64,000 nucleotides of DNA from Aurifilum marmelostoma (Eukaryota; Ascomycota; Sordariomycetes; Diaporthales; Cryphonectriaceae): contig JAMXSV010000007.1 of NCBI GenBank assembly GCA_027559495.1, positions 558,001 through 622,000 of the forward strand. Direction: 5' to 3'. Below are positions 33,246 through 44,032 of the stretch, piece after piece; position 1 is the first letter of the stretch, and each line of letters begins with the position of its first letter. The notes under the pieces were generated by a model, which saw nothing but the letters and a program-made list of their open reading frames with translations, searched no databases and had not been told where the DNA came from. The translations under genes were made by a program, and so were the position numbers.

Positions 33246-34868
33246 ATGCCTGCGACGTATGTTTGATCCTCATGTTGGCACTGGCATCGCTGCCAGGCCT
33301 GTCCTGCCCCCCTAAATCACCCCATTGCCCGGTTTACGGAGCTTCTTTTTGCAGATTGTCGTGGTCCTCTCCTGCTGGGCGAAGCTTTTGCTCTACAACT
33401 CCGTGATGGAGTGAGCCAAGCGCAGCCAGCTCGATCTCTCCCGCTGCACTTGCCCTCCTTCTTCCAGACTTGAGACACAGTCTGTAGATTGAGAGATGAT
33501 GCGCGGGGCGTTGGGGTTGAAGGTCTTGACGGACCTTCTCCCTTAAAATCATTGCCGCAGAAAACGTACTACTAGTCATCACGATATTGCCCTTCAATGT
33601 CTTGTCGACTAGTTGATGGTGATACTGCGAGCAACCTCTCTCGACTCTTCACTGGTCGAGGTGTTGTCGGATGAGGGTCAACCCCCGGGGCTGGAGTGGT
33701 GTGCTTCTGCACATGCTCTCGACCTGCGGCGGCCTCACCGATTAAATTCAAACATCCGAGTCAGCCATGCAGAGAATGTCGCACTCGCAACAGTTCTCCG
33801 CCGGCGCTCTCCTACATACTTCGGTATGCCGGACTACGTACTAATCTGACCATGACCGTATAGATCCGTTCCCACCAACGACCAGATCCTGGTCCCCGAG
33901 ACCCTCCTGAAGAAGCGCAAGTCTCAGGAGAAGGCTCGTGCTGAGAAGTCCGCCGAGGCCGACAAGAAGAAGAAGGTCAGTGACAGAGTCCTCTACCACC
34001 CACACAAGCGAAGTGATGTACAACTGTATCCACGCATCGACTAGACTTCGGTCAATGATGTCCGCGAAATATACTGTCTTTCGGGTCTGATCAAATTGGA
34101 GGAACATCCCGGATTGTCAAGCATGACTGTTGAAAACTTCCTGGTGCTAACCTCGACTCTCCCGTACAGGCCAACAAGGAGAAGCGTGGCGTCATCTTCA
34201 AGCGTGCTGAGAAGTACGTCCAGGAGTACCGCGATGCTGAGCGCGAGAAGGTCCGCCTGGGCCGTGTCGCCAAGCAGACCGGCGAGTTCTACGTCCCTGA
34301 GGAGGCCAAGCTGATCTTCATCATCCGTATCAAGGGGTATGTGCTTTACTCTCTGGCCCCGAACATGCTCTTCGTGTGCAATCTGATCACTAACAACCAC
34401 ATCCACAGTATCAACAAGATTGCCCCCAAGCCCCGCAAGATCCTCCAGCTGCTGCGTCTCCTGCAGATCAACAACGGCGTCTTTGTCCGCGTCACCAAGG
34501 CCGTGACCGAGATGATCAAGGTCATCGAGCCCTGGGTCGCCTACGGTTACCCCAACCTGAAGAGCGTCAAGGAGCTCGTCTACAAGCGCGGCTACGGCAA
34601 GGTCAACAAGCAGCGCGTCGCCCTGACCGACAACTCCATCATCGAGGAGAACCTCGGCAAGTACGGCATCGTCTGCATGGAGGATCTCATCCACGAGATC
34701 TACACCGTCGGCCCCAACTTCAAGCAGGCCTCCAACTTCCTGTGGCCCTTCAAGCTGTCCAACCCCAACGGCGGCTTCCGCCCCCGCAAGTTCAAGCACT
34801 TCATCGAGGGTGGTGACCTGGGCAACCGCGAGGAGAACATCAACGCCCTCATCCGCCAGATGAACTAG
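33246..34868 (+). CDS. RPL7: 60S ribosomal protein L7 (uL30)
   Basis: Large-subunit protein. Four exons: 33246-33256 (11 nt), 33864-33975, 34170-34336, 34409-34868, totalling 249 aa, the normal size. The protein begins MPATSVPTNDQILVPETLLK, then a Lys/Arg-rich helix with RAEKYVQEYRDAEREK, IFIIRIKGINKIAPKPRKIL, VTKAVTEMIKVIEPWVAYGY, YGKVNKQRVALTDN, and the end GGDLGNREENINALIRQMN. The first intron is 607 nt, long for this window, and separates a minimal coding exon from the rest. The second intron (194 nt) carries a snoRNA candidate. Strong promoter context is shared with RPS14. Confidence 0.96.
34008..34095 (+). ncRNA. Candidate intronic box C/D snoRNA (snR39/snR59-like) in RPL7 intron 2
   Basis: Within the 194-nt intron I see GTGATGT (34013-34019, box C-like, consensus RTGATGA), ATGATGT (34055-34061, box C'-like) and CTGA (34087-34090, box D), spanning about 78 nt. 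Directly upstream of box D the guide at 34072-34086 (ctgtctttcgggt in its core) can pair with LSU rRNA ACCCGAAAGAUGGUG over 15 nt, including three G-U pairs. In yeast snR39 and snR59 guide methylation at A807 in that rRNA segment and reside in RPL7A/RPL7B introns. Weak points are an unclear terminal stem and no clear D' box. By the usual D+5 count the pairing points to the G just before A807. Confidence 0.65.
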
Positions 34869-35568
34869 GAAAGAGGAAGATGATGAGCGGGCGGATCCTC
34901 CCCCCCAGTGGTACTTTTCGAACGAATGGTCTTTTCTGTGAACTTGGGAAAAGGGGAAAACGGATGGTTACCTTGGCATGGATGCACGGCGTTAAATTTG
35001 AGACAAAAAGAGTCTGCTTGCTTTCCTCGAGGCTTTTTTCTAATTTTTCCTCCATCCTCTCCTGTCCATGTAACCCTCGTGTGACTGGTCACCGTTTTCT
35101 TTTTGTTACTACCACAAAAAAACACTGGCGGTATTCAAGGTTTTCCCTCCATACAAAGTCTTTGAATACCAGTCGTGTCTTCGCTGCCCACACTCATTTG
35201 TAATCACGTCTGATACTCTTCGTCACCATACACACAAATGGTATTTTCTTTGTGCAGTCTATATATGAGGATGCGTAATATGTGGCAATGGCCTCGTAAA
35301 GTAATAAGAGGCGGTGGACCAACTATCCCCTAACCATCGAGCCACTGGCGCTCCACAAGCCTGGGAGGGCAACGGCCTGAAATCATTCATATCATCACGA
35401 GGCCCTCTGAAAAAAAAAAAAAAAAAAAAAACTGTTGTCCAGAATCGTTCCAGGCAACCCATTCGTACGTGCCACCAGAGTTTTTCATCGCCACCACATA
35501 TGTTCTTGTCCCCGCCAACTCGCTGGACGCCCCCATCCCCCCAAGCCCCCAACCATGCCTTGTTCCAA
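34869..35568. other. Convergent region between RPL7 and ISA2
   Basis: 700 bp of 3' flanks. It includes a C6 run near 34901 and an A22 run at 35410-35431. Open stretches on either strand lack family similarity. Confidence 0.4.
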
Positions 35569-36446
35569 CTAGAGTCCCTTGATGTCAAACGAGCTCCCAC
35601 AGCCACAAGCCGACGTCGCAGCCGGGTTGTCCACAATCTTGAACTGCGACCCGATCAGCTCCATGGTGTAGTCGACCTTGCTCCCCTTCAGCAGCTCCAG
35701 CGACGGCTGGTCGAGTATGATCTTGGGCGCGGCCAGGTCCACCGGTGCCTCGGGGGGATTCTCCTCCCTGGAGTGGGTGAAGATGGTATCGTCCTCCCTG
35801 ATCTCGCCCGACTCGGCGCCCTCGCCTGGATGCTCGGCTGGGTCGGCGCCGGCGGCGGGTTGTGGGGGGAGGGTGGAGGGGGAGGGTGACGAGGGACATG
35901 AGGTACTGGAAGCCGTGGCAGCCGCCGGACTCGACCTGGATGCGGAGGGCTAGGTGGGGGTTGTCGTCCTTCTTCATGATGTCGGAGAGTCGCTGTAGGC
36001 AAGGAAAAGAGGTAAGTCAGCGAAACTGTCAGAGAAACTTGGGGTGTTGGGAAGGGGTTTGGCAGACGAACCTTGGCTGCCCTAGGTGTTATTTCCAGCT
36101 TCATCTCGTTCCCATCCTCGTCTGTCTGGGGGTTGTAGGCAGCATAGGTGAATCTCCTAGCTGAGCTGAATGATGGGCCAGGCCGTGGTGCTGGCAGTGT
36201 CCTCGATCCATACAGGTCACGTTGTGATGCCCGCCATGAGCTCCTTGTGGCGACGCGCTGGAGCTTGGCTGCTCCTGTCTTTGGTGCACCGCTGCTGCTG
36301 GTGCTGCGGAGTGCTCGCCTGGAGCCAGTGACCACGGCAGTCTGGCCACGGGGCAGCAGGAAGTCAAGCACAGGTGGTGTGGCGCATCTGGACGGTGCAA
36401 GCTGTACAAACAGCTTAGCTGCTGAGACGGGGCCTGCGCAGTTCAT
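35569..36446 (-). CDS. ISA2: Mitochondrial iron-sulfur assembly protein ISA2 (A-type scaffold), one frameshift
   Basis: A-type Fe-S carrier needed in mitochondria for 4Fe-4S maturation (aconitase, radical-SAM enzymes). Exons 36446-36072 and 35992-35569. The N-terminus MNCAGPVSAAKLFVQ.. is Arg/Ser-rich, as expected for a mitochondrial presequence. The core reads MKLEITPRAAK-RLSDIMKKDDN, then ALRIQVESGGCHGFQYLM (first Cys), and at the end SACGCGSSFDIKGL (CGC pair). Between them the frame shifts +1 at a C6 run (35864-35869 on the + strand, as G6). Removing one base restores an open frame of 265 aa containing KIILDQPSLELLKGSKVDYT. The break is more likely a homopolymer miscount than decay, because both sides are well conserved. 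Confidence 0.87.
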
Positions 36447-38340
36447 TGGCGACAACAGCAGAGGGAGTGGGTGGATGAATGAATAAAGGAGTGAAGAGAC
36501 CAAGGGAAAGAGAAGTTGCAAAAAGTCTGTTGTTTTGGTGTTGACCTGCAGTGTGTATGTATCTCCTTGTTGTCTATGGCCGCGAGAGAGAGACGTAAAG
36601 TCGCTGCTGACAAAAATTTCGGGGATCATTTTGGGAGTGATGTCAATTGTCAGCATGCCGCAGTTCGGCCCTGGGCTGCTGTAGCCAGTGCCGCTGGACG
36701 AGCTCTGTTGGCTGCTGTGTGCCTCTGCTGCTGTGGGGGGCCAAGTCCTAAAAGCGGAGGCCATGGGGGGTGAGCTTAGGCAGGTCATGACTAACCAGAG
36801 GGCTCTCACTGGTCGCGACGGCCTTTTTTGATCCCCTACAAATGAGAAAAAGAGACAAGGCTGCCAAAGGTTAAACCTCGGGCTTTTTTCTCCTCTTCTC
36901 TCCTTTTAAAGTTCAGACCAGGCTTCAGGTCAACAGCAGCCATGGACTCTAGCACAAAATCCATCGAAGCATAGTATCTTTCCATGCCTACTTGCACACG
37001 CCTCGTCTGAAAAGCCAGGACAGTCTTGTGACAAGTGCCAATGCAGGTTGCACCTCTGAGACGGATGTTAGCCGAACTCGACGGGAGAAAGTTTCCCCTC
37101 TTCAGACCTCTGTCGACTGTTGAGGGGCAGCGTCAGTGCACACACACCTGCAACCTGAAAGGGGTTTTATTTCCATCTTATAACCACTATATTGCATGGC
37201 TTGCTTGGTTGCTCCTGGTGGCCCGAGATCCGACACTCAGCTGATCCGTGGGTCTGAAGGCACCTCACTGGCTGGCTCACAGTTGGGCTGCATAAAAAAA
37301 AACAGAAGGAAAAGTGACACCTCTGGTGGTGGTCAATCCAGCACATGTTGGGTTTTTTGTGCCTCGAAGTCTAAATCTTGTCTACTTGTATGAATGCTGA
37401 CATGAACAGGTTGACCTCTGCAAGGTTTTTGCCAAGCAGACTTAGGACGCATATGCAAGTATACGAATAAAACAACCAAGTCATCCAACCAGCCACATCT
37501 CAAGGTTTGGTTGCCTTCAACAACAGACTGAACCTACCAACTATCTCCTGAGCCTCGTTGCATTCGGCAGTCATTTTTGTCCACCGCTTTCCCACAAGGC
37601 CCTGGAGGAGCGTGCCGAAGGAGAATGTGGTGGTACAGCCAGCATCTGGAACTGGTGCTTTCTCCTCTCTGTCCCTCTCCCCACGATTTCTCCGCAGCGC
37701 GGCTCCAAGTCTCGCCTTAGCCTTCTCCAGGATCAACCGTACTACCCTCGGCAGATACTTGGTTGGCCGACAATCTATTCTCGGTAGCCTGGTTAAGGGA
37801 TCCACGACAAAGTGTCTCGCAGCTTTGTCACGGGAGCAGAGGGGACCACCAGCGGTCTGGGTGTTTCCCAGGATGACGAGGAACCGGGTATCAACCCAGC
37901 GGATGCGAACACCCTCCTTCCCACTCCCCCCCCCCCCTCTCTTCATCTCAAAACGCTCGCCCAAGCAGGAAAAGGCTGTCTTGTCGAGGGTGTGGTTCCT
38001 CTGGGATATGGCTGGCTATGCTTACTACGTCTTGACAAAGACGTTGGTATTCTTTTTTCTTGATTGGAAAGAGTTAATCCGATTCTCCCGGCCCTGGGGG
38101 AAAATGTGCTTCCTGATGAAGAGGCACAATGGGGGAGGGCACTGGATCTCCTGAATATTAAGCCTGCTGTCTCGGAATCGTCTCCTTGTTCCTGATGACT
38201 TACTAGAGTATCTAGGCAACTACTGTGGTTCCCAATTAATCTATCAAGAGCCACCCCCGCGTGAGACTTCCATCCCATCCAGCACACTAGGCTCAACACC
38301 TGTGTTGCTTCAAAGGACACACACACACCACCATATCAAC
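36447..38340. promoter_or_regulatory. Long intergenic region upstream of P450-1 and ISA2
   Basis: 1894 bp between divergent starts. The largest frames are 198 codons on the plus strand (37558-38154) and 154 on the minus strand (37500-37964). They overlap each other, show no family pattern, and include homopolymer-coded runs, so I do not call them genes. A C10 run occurs at about 37926-37935. cacacacacaccaccatatcaac precedes the P450 start as a CA-rich leader. Confidence 0.4.
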
Positions 38341-40164
38341 ATGGCAGTGCCGGTGGACAGACCTGGTACCGCCCAGGACGGAACCATCTCTCCCACTAGG
38401 GCCTTCATCAACAGCATCCTCCCTCTCCTCCTCCGCTGGTGGTGGGCCATCATCCCAGCTGCCGTCCTCGCCAGGGCCGTCTACAGGAAATACGCCTCCC
38501 CCCTGCGCAAGTACCCAGGGCCATGGCTGGCCTCGTACACAAGGCTGTGGAAGGTCATCTCCACCGCCTCCACACAAACCCACCATGACCATATTGCCAT
38601 CCACCGCAGGTACGGGCCCGTGGTCCGCATCGCGCCGGACGAGGTCTCTCTCTCCTCCCCCGAGGCCGCCCGGACCCTCTTGTCCGCAGGCAAGCGGTTC
38701 TACAAGACCAAGTTCTACGGTGTCTTCCCGCCCCCCGAGAACCCGGACATCTTCACCGAGTACCGCGAGGACGTCCACGCCCAGAAGAAGAAGGTCGCCA
38801 ACGTGCCCTACAGCATGGCCGCCATGCAGCAGCTGTCCCCCTTCATCGACGACACCATCGAGGTCCTCATGCGCACCATGGACGCCATGGCCTCGGCCCA
38901 AGGCGACCCGGCCACCTCGGACCCGGCCAGCCCGCCCGTCGTCGACCTGGGCAACTGGCTGCACTGGTTCGCCTTCGACGTGCTGGGCGAGGTCGCCTTC
39001 AGCCGCAGCTTCGGCTTCCTGGAGCAGGGCAGGGACGTCGACGGCGCCATCCGCACCATCGACGAGATGCAGAGGTACAACGGCATCGTGGGCCAGGTGC
39101 CGTTCATGGACCACCTCGGCCGGAGGAACCCGCTGCGGAGGCTGATCCCGACCATGAACACCAAGAACGCCCTCATCACCCGCATGGCGCTGGAGGAGCT
39201 GGAGCGGAGGAAGCCCTTCGACAAGGAGAGCGAGGGCAAGTGGAGGGGCGGCGACGGGAGGCAGGACCTGCTGGCCAGCCTGATCAAGGGCCACCTGAAG
39301 GACCCCCAGCGCTTTGGCGAGGGTGATGTCTTTGCCGTTGCTCACGGTGCCATGTACGTCTCTTTCTTTCCTGCTGTTCGATTCTATTTTATTTTAATTC
39401 CTTTTTTTTTTTTTGGTCCCTCCTTCGCTCCCACTGACAAACCCCCGCGTCTCAAGCTTCGCCGGCTCCGACTCCACCGCCTCAACAATGCAGTCCTTCT
39501 TCTGGCACGTCCTCTCCGACCCCCGCGTCTACGCCCAGCTCCAGCACGAGACGGCGCAGGCCGTCGCGGACGGCACCATCCCCGCCGCCGGCAACATCTC
39601 GTGGGCCGAGGCCCAGAACCTCGCCTACTTCCAGGCCTGCCTCAAGGAGGCCATGCGCGTGCGCCCCGCCGTCGGCCTCAACATCACGCGCGTCGTGCCC
39701 CCCGAGGGCGCCGAGCTCGACGGCCACTTCTTCCCCGGCGGCGTCGCCGTCGCCGTCAACGGCTGGGTCCTGCACCGGGACCGCGCCACCTTTGGGGAGG
39801 ACGCCGACGTCTTTCGGCCCGAGAGGTGGCTCGGGGATGCAGAGGCCGCGAGGAGGATGGAGAGGTATATGTTCCAGGTAAGCAGAAGAAGAAAGACACA
39901 AACAAACAATCCAGACTCTGGGGAAATGAAATAAGAATCATAATTGTATTGATCTGACACCATGGTGACGATCTACAGTTCGGCGGTGGCAGTCACCTCT
40001 GCATCGGCCGCAACCTGGCCCTGCTCGAGATCAACAAGGTCTGCCCGCGGCTGCTGCGCGACTTTGACTTTGCGCTGGTCCACCCGGAGCGGGAGCTGGA
40101 GGCCCACGCCACCTTCTTTGTTGTGCAGTCGGGCCTCGAGGTCTACATCTCCAAGAAGCAGTAG
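38341..40164 (+). CDS. Cytochrome P450 monooxygenase 1 (pisatin demethylase-like group)
   Basis: Haem-thiolate monooxygenase anchored in the ER. Exons 38341-39353, 39457-39877 and 39979-40164 give 539 aa. The N-terminal anchor is around ILPLLLRWWWAIIPAAVLA, followed by the hinge LRKYPGPWLASYTRLW. Landmarks are the C-helix region YREDVHAQKKKVAN, the I-helix HGAIFAGSDSTASTM, ExxR in CLKEAMRVRPAV, the meander VFRPERWL, and the haem loop FGGGSHLCIGRNLALLE. All catalytic elements are intact and exon phases agree. Resemblance is to the fungal group around pisatin demethylase/benzoate-type P450s. The substrate cannot be told, and no PKS, NRPS or terpene core gene lies nearby. Confidence 0.92.
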
Positions 40165-40713
40165 TCTTTGTGTGTGTGTGTGTGCGCGTGGAGGGAGGAA
40201 ACAAATGACAGGTGGTGATTGCTAGACAAGCCACATTTGGGTGTCATGTATGTGAGAGAGAGATTGTATGTGTGAACTCGAAAGGAAATTAATAGATTCG
40301 ATGTGACATGGGGACAAAAATGTCTTATCCCCCTGACCCAAATAAAGCATCAGAGCATCTCTGAATTGTGATGCTTGTCGTCTACCTAATTGACTCAAGG
40401 CTCTGCTATTTATATATATATATATATATATATATTTCGGCAGATAATATACTACACTCCCATCTCATCACAGAATTTCAGAACTATTCACATGCTGATG
40501 GAATAAAAATCATATTTGCATCATGTATTAAAGCTGGGCAGCTGAATTTGTTCAATCTATCTGATTTAAAAAATTTAAAGCGCAAGGGCATTTCTCACCC
40601 AAGCAAGAATTAGATTAATCTTTTTATACACCGAATGTTACAAATATGAAGGACTCAGAACCCCCTCCCCCCAAAAAATGGGAAGGCTCCTTGCCCCATT
40701 AATGCCATTCACC
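40165..40713. other. Convergent A/T-rich region with a (TA)n microsatellite
   Basis: 549 bp of 3' flanks. Starts with a (TG)n stretch at 40170-40183, then a (TA)n run at 40411-40435. A/T content is clearly above that of the neighbouring genes. No gene seen. Confidence 0.55.
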
Positions 40714-43700
40714 TTAGAATGGCTGGCCATAACAACCATAAGCCGATCCACCAGCCATCATGTAGAGGCAGACAGGCGCGCCTCCAGTGGCACATGCTGA
40801 GCCCGAGATACAGCCCCAGCCGGCTCCGTGGGCGGTCGTGCAGTCCGAGTTGGTGGTGCACGAGGAGGCGTTGAGGCAGGAACCGCAGAGGTTGCAGTAG
40901 GCGTTGCCATCAACGTCCTGGGCACATGTGGAGTAGGGATAGGTGGTGTTGCAACCAACGTACGGGGTCACGATGTTGCTCGAGTTGTAGGCATTGAAAC
41001 CGCTTCCACACTGATGAGAGAATAGGAGTGGTTAGTGACACGTCGTATGACAGGGTGGGTTCAAGGGGGAAAGAAGTTTCAACTTACGAAGTCAAAGAGA
41101 CCCGTGGCGGTGGGTGTCGCGCTGGTCGAGGTAGACGTCGACGAGGCCGTGGTGGAGGTGGTGCTGCTGACGGGGCACGAGCCACCGGCGTCGTAGAAGG
41201 TGTAGGGGGACGTCGAGTCGGCAACGTCGCCACTGTTCTCGACAGACGTGGCATACAGGATGCACACAGACAGGGAGTCGGCATAGGCGAAGCTCAGGCA
41301 GGCCGAGTTGGCCGAGCACTGGTTGTCGCAGGCGCCCCAGGAGGTGACGCCCGTGTAGTAGCCAATGTCGGTAACGGCGGCCCAGCCTGTGAAGCCAGTG
41401 CAGGTGGGCGTCGGCAGGGCGGTCGAGGTCGAGGTGATGGTGCTCGAGTCGGTGCTGGTGGATGACGCCGAGGTCGAGGAGCTCGAGGTGTAGGGGCACA
41501 GGCCGCCGGCATCGTAGAAGGTGTTGCCACTGCTGGCATCCGCGACGTCACCGCTGTTCTCCACGGTGGTGCCGTACAGGACACACGCGGGTGTCGAGGT
41601 CAGGGAGAAGCTCAGACAGGCAGAGTTGGCATTGCACAGAGCCAGGCACCCGGCGTAGGTGGCCGAGTCGGCATCAGCATAGTAGCCAATGTTGGAGCCC
41701 GTGTCCCAGCCAACCCAGCCGCAGCTCGGCTGGACCACAGAGGTGGACGTGGCCGTGGAGCTAGCCGAGGTCGACGTGACCATTGTGGTGATCGAGGACG
41801 GGGTCGTGAAGGAGCTGGACGCATCGGTGCTGCTGCTGGACGAGGCATCCGAAGTGCTGGACGAGAAATCAGAGGTGCTCGAGGAGGCATCAGACGTGCT
41901 AGACGAGATGTCAGAGGTGCTCGAGGAGAAGTCCGAGGTGCTGGACGCCGAAGTGCTAGATGCCAGGTCGGAAGTGCTGGACGAGAAGTCCGACGAGGTC
42001 GACGACGAGGCGACATCCGAGGTGCTCGACGAGGAGAAGTCTGAAGTGCTGGAGGCGGATGAGCTGTAAGACGACGAGGTGCTCGAGGCCAGGTCAGAAG
42101 TGCTCGAGGAGAAATCCGACGAGGTCGACGACGACGCGACATCCGAGGTGCTAGACGAGACATCCGAAGAGCTGTAAGACGACGAGGTACTGGAGGCCAC
42201 ATCCGAGGTGCTCGACGAGGCATCCACAGTGCTAGACGAAGCGTCCGAGGAGCTGGACGCAGAAGAGCTCAAGGACGAGGACGAGGTGCTTGATGCCACA
42301 TCCGAAGAAGTGCTAGACGAGAAGTCTGTGGAGCTGGAGGCCAGGTCGGAGGAGCTCGAAGCCGACGAGGTCGGAGTGCTGGAAGGCAGGTCGGAGGAGC
42401 TCGAGGCCGACGAGGTCGGAGTGCTGGAGGGCAGATCGGAAGAGCTGGATGCAGACGAGCTCAGCGAAGTGCTGGACGCCACGTCCGAAGAGCTGGACGG
42501 GACATCCGAGGAGCTGGACGCGGATGAGCTGTAAGACGACGAGGTGCTGGAGGCCGCCTCCGAAGTGCTGGACGTAGCATCCGAGGTGCTGGATGCAGAT
42601 GAGCTGGGAGTGCTGGATGGCAGGTCCGAGGAGCTAGAAGCAGACGAGCTGGGAGTGCTGGATGGCAGGTCCGAGGAGCTAGAAGCAGAGCTCGAGGCCG
42701 AGGTAGACTGCTCAGCGGATGAAGAGCTGGCTACCGTGGACTGGACGGACGCAGAAGAGGTTGACGAGGCATCCTGGCTGCTGCTGCTGCTGCTCTGGGC
42801 CTCCGAGCTCGCAGACACCGTGGAGCTGGAAGGCGCCGCAGTAGAGAGCGAGGAGGAGGACTGGACAGCCGCCGAAGAGGAGGACGACGGGGCCTCACTA
42901 GAGACAGAAGAAGAAACAGAAGGAGATGCAGTAGACGACTGCTGCTGACTGCTGCTTGCGGCGGAAGATGGCACGGAAGCAGTGGAGGAAGCCGCGCTGC
43001 TGGAAGGCAGCAGGGATGACGAGGACTGGGCCGCGGTAGAAGCCGACGCGCTGCTGGACGACGGGCTGCTGGAAGGCGCGATCGAGGAGGACGAGGCGAC
43101 TGGAGAGACCGAGGATGAGGTCGAGGCCTTGCTGGTCGACGATGAAGCGATCGACGAGGATTGGACGAGGCTTGAAGAAGAAGTCGTCGCGGCCTTGGAA
43201 GTGGAAGAAGTCGTCGAAGTCTTGAGAGTAGAAGAAGTCGTCGAGGTCTTCGAGGAGGAAGAAGTGGTGGAAGACTTGGAAGAAGAAGTTGTCGAAGTCT
43301 TGGGAGAAGTAGTGGAAGTTTTAGAGGTTGAAGAAGTCTTGGAAGAAGTAGTAGTGGTTTTGGGAGAAGTAGTGGTGGTCTTGGACGTAGTAGTAGTCTT
43401 GGGCGACGTAGTAGTGGTCTTGGAAGTAGAAGAGGTCTTGGAAGTAGAAGAAGTTTTAGAAGTAGAAGAGGTCTTGGAAGTAGAAGAAGTCTTGGATGAA
43501 GAAGTGGTCTTGGAAGAAGTCTTTGAAGAAGTAGTAGTAGTCTTGGACGAAGTCTTGGAAGTGCTGGAAGGAGTGCTGCTTGTCTTTGAGCTCGAGGACG
43601 TCTTGCTGCTGCTGCTGCTGGTCGTCTTGGCCGTGACGGTCTGTGTCGTGACGGCCTTGGTCACCGTGGAGACGGGCACGGTCGTCGTGATGGTTATCGT

Positions 43701-44032
43701 CGTCGACTTGACACAGGCATTGTGGAAGGACGACACGCACGACTTGGTGGTGCTCTTTGAGGTCGAGTCTGTGGAAGGAGGGGAAGAGAGAGAAGTCAGC
43801 AACTGGAGGCTCTTGTATTTTTTTTCTTTTGTTTACTTATTGCTTTCTCACACAAGAGAGGGTATCATGACTTACAGACTGTGGAAGTCGTGTACAGGGT
43901 AGTGAGCGTCGGGGCAGTGGTGATCTTGGTTGACGTCGTCGATGTCGTCGTCGTCGAGGTCTTGGTGGCCCGGGCCTGAACATACACCTCGACGGCGCTC
44001 GTCAGAGCGGTGAGGAGCTGGCTCAGATTCAT
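40714..44032 (-). CDS. Secreted mucin-like Ser/Thr-rich protein with two PAN/apple-like domains and a Cys-rich C-terminus
   Basis: Predicted cell-surface or extracellular glycoprotein of 1044 aa. Exons 44032-43876, 43768-41088 and 41010-40714. The N-terminus MNLSQLLTALTSAVEVYVQA is only a weak signal peptide. A region of about 600 residues is almost pure Ser/Thr with Ala/Asp/Lys and degenerate tandem units such as SSSASSSSDLPSSTP, expected to be heavily O-glycosylated. Two homologous modules follow (CGWVGWDTGSNIGYYADA.. and CTGFTGWAAVTDIGYYTGV..), each with CLSF, a Cys-x-LY and ENSGDVAD. They look like PAN/apple folds that bind protein or carbohydrate. The tail, CGSGFNAYNSSNIV to GCYGQPF, has 12 Cys. 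No GPI signal is seen. Possibly an adhesin or wall protein. Confidence 0.82.
41810..43560 (-). repeat. Degenerate tandem repeat coding the Ser/Thr-rich stalk
   Basis: Trinucleotide-based repeats dominated on the coding strand by Ser, Thr and Asp codons (TCC/AGC/TCG, ACC/ACT, GAC). Units of 5-15 codons recur, for example SDFSSSTSDLASSTSSSYS and SKTSSTSKTSSTSKT. On the opposite strand this makes long apparent frames rich in Glu, Leu and Val (EVLEVEEVLEVEEV), which I regard as an artefact of composition. Copy number is likely to vary between strains. Confidence 0.8.

Noticed and set aside
37500..38154. Overlapping 154- and 198-codon frames on opposite strands in the spacer before P450-1
   Set aside because: No family pattern, no introns, and homopolymer-coded runs (Pro from C10, Phe from T-runs). 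They probably arise by chance in G/C-rich DNA.
41028..43902. Long plus-strand open frames rich in Glu, Leu, Val and Asp opposite the mucin-like gene
   Set aside because: They are the complement of Ser/Thr codon repeats and have no domain, start context or splice logic. The minus-strand model has matched introns, PAN modules and a Cys-rich tail.
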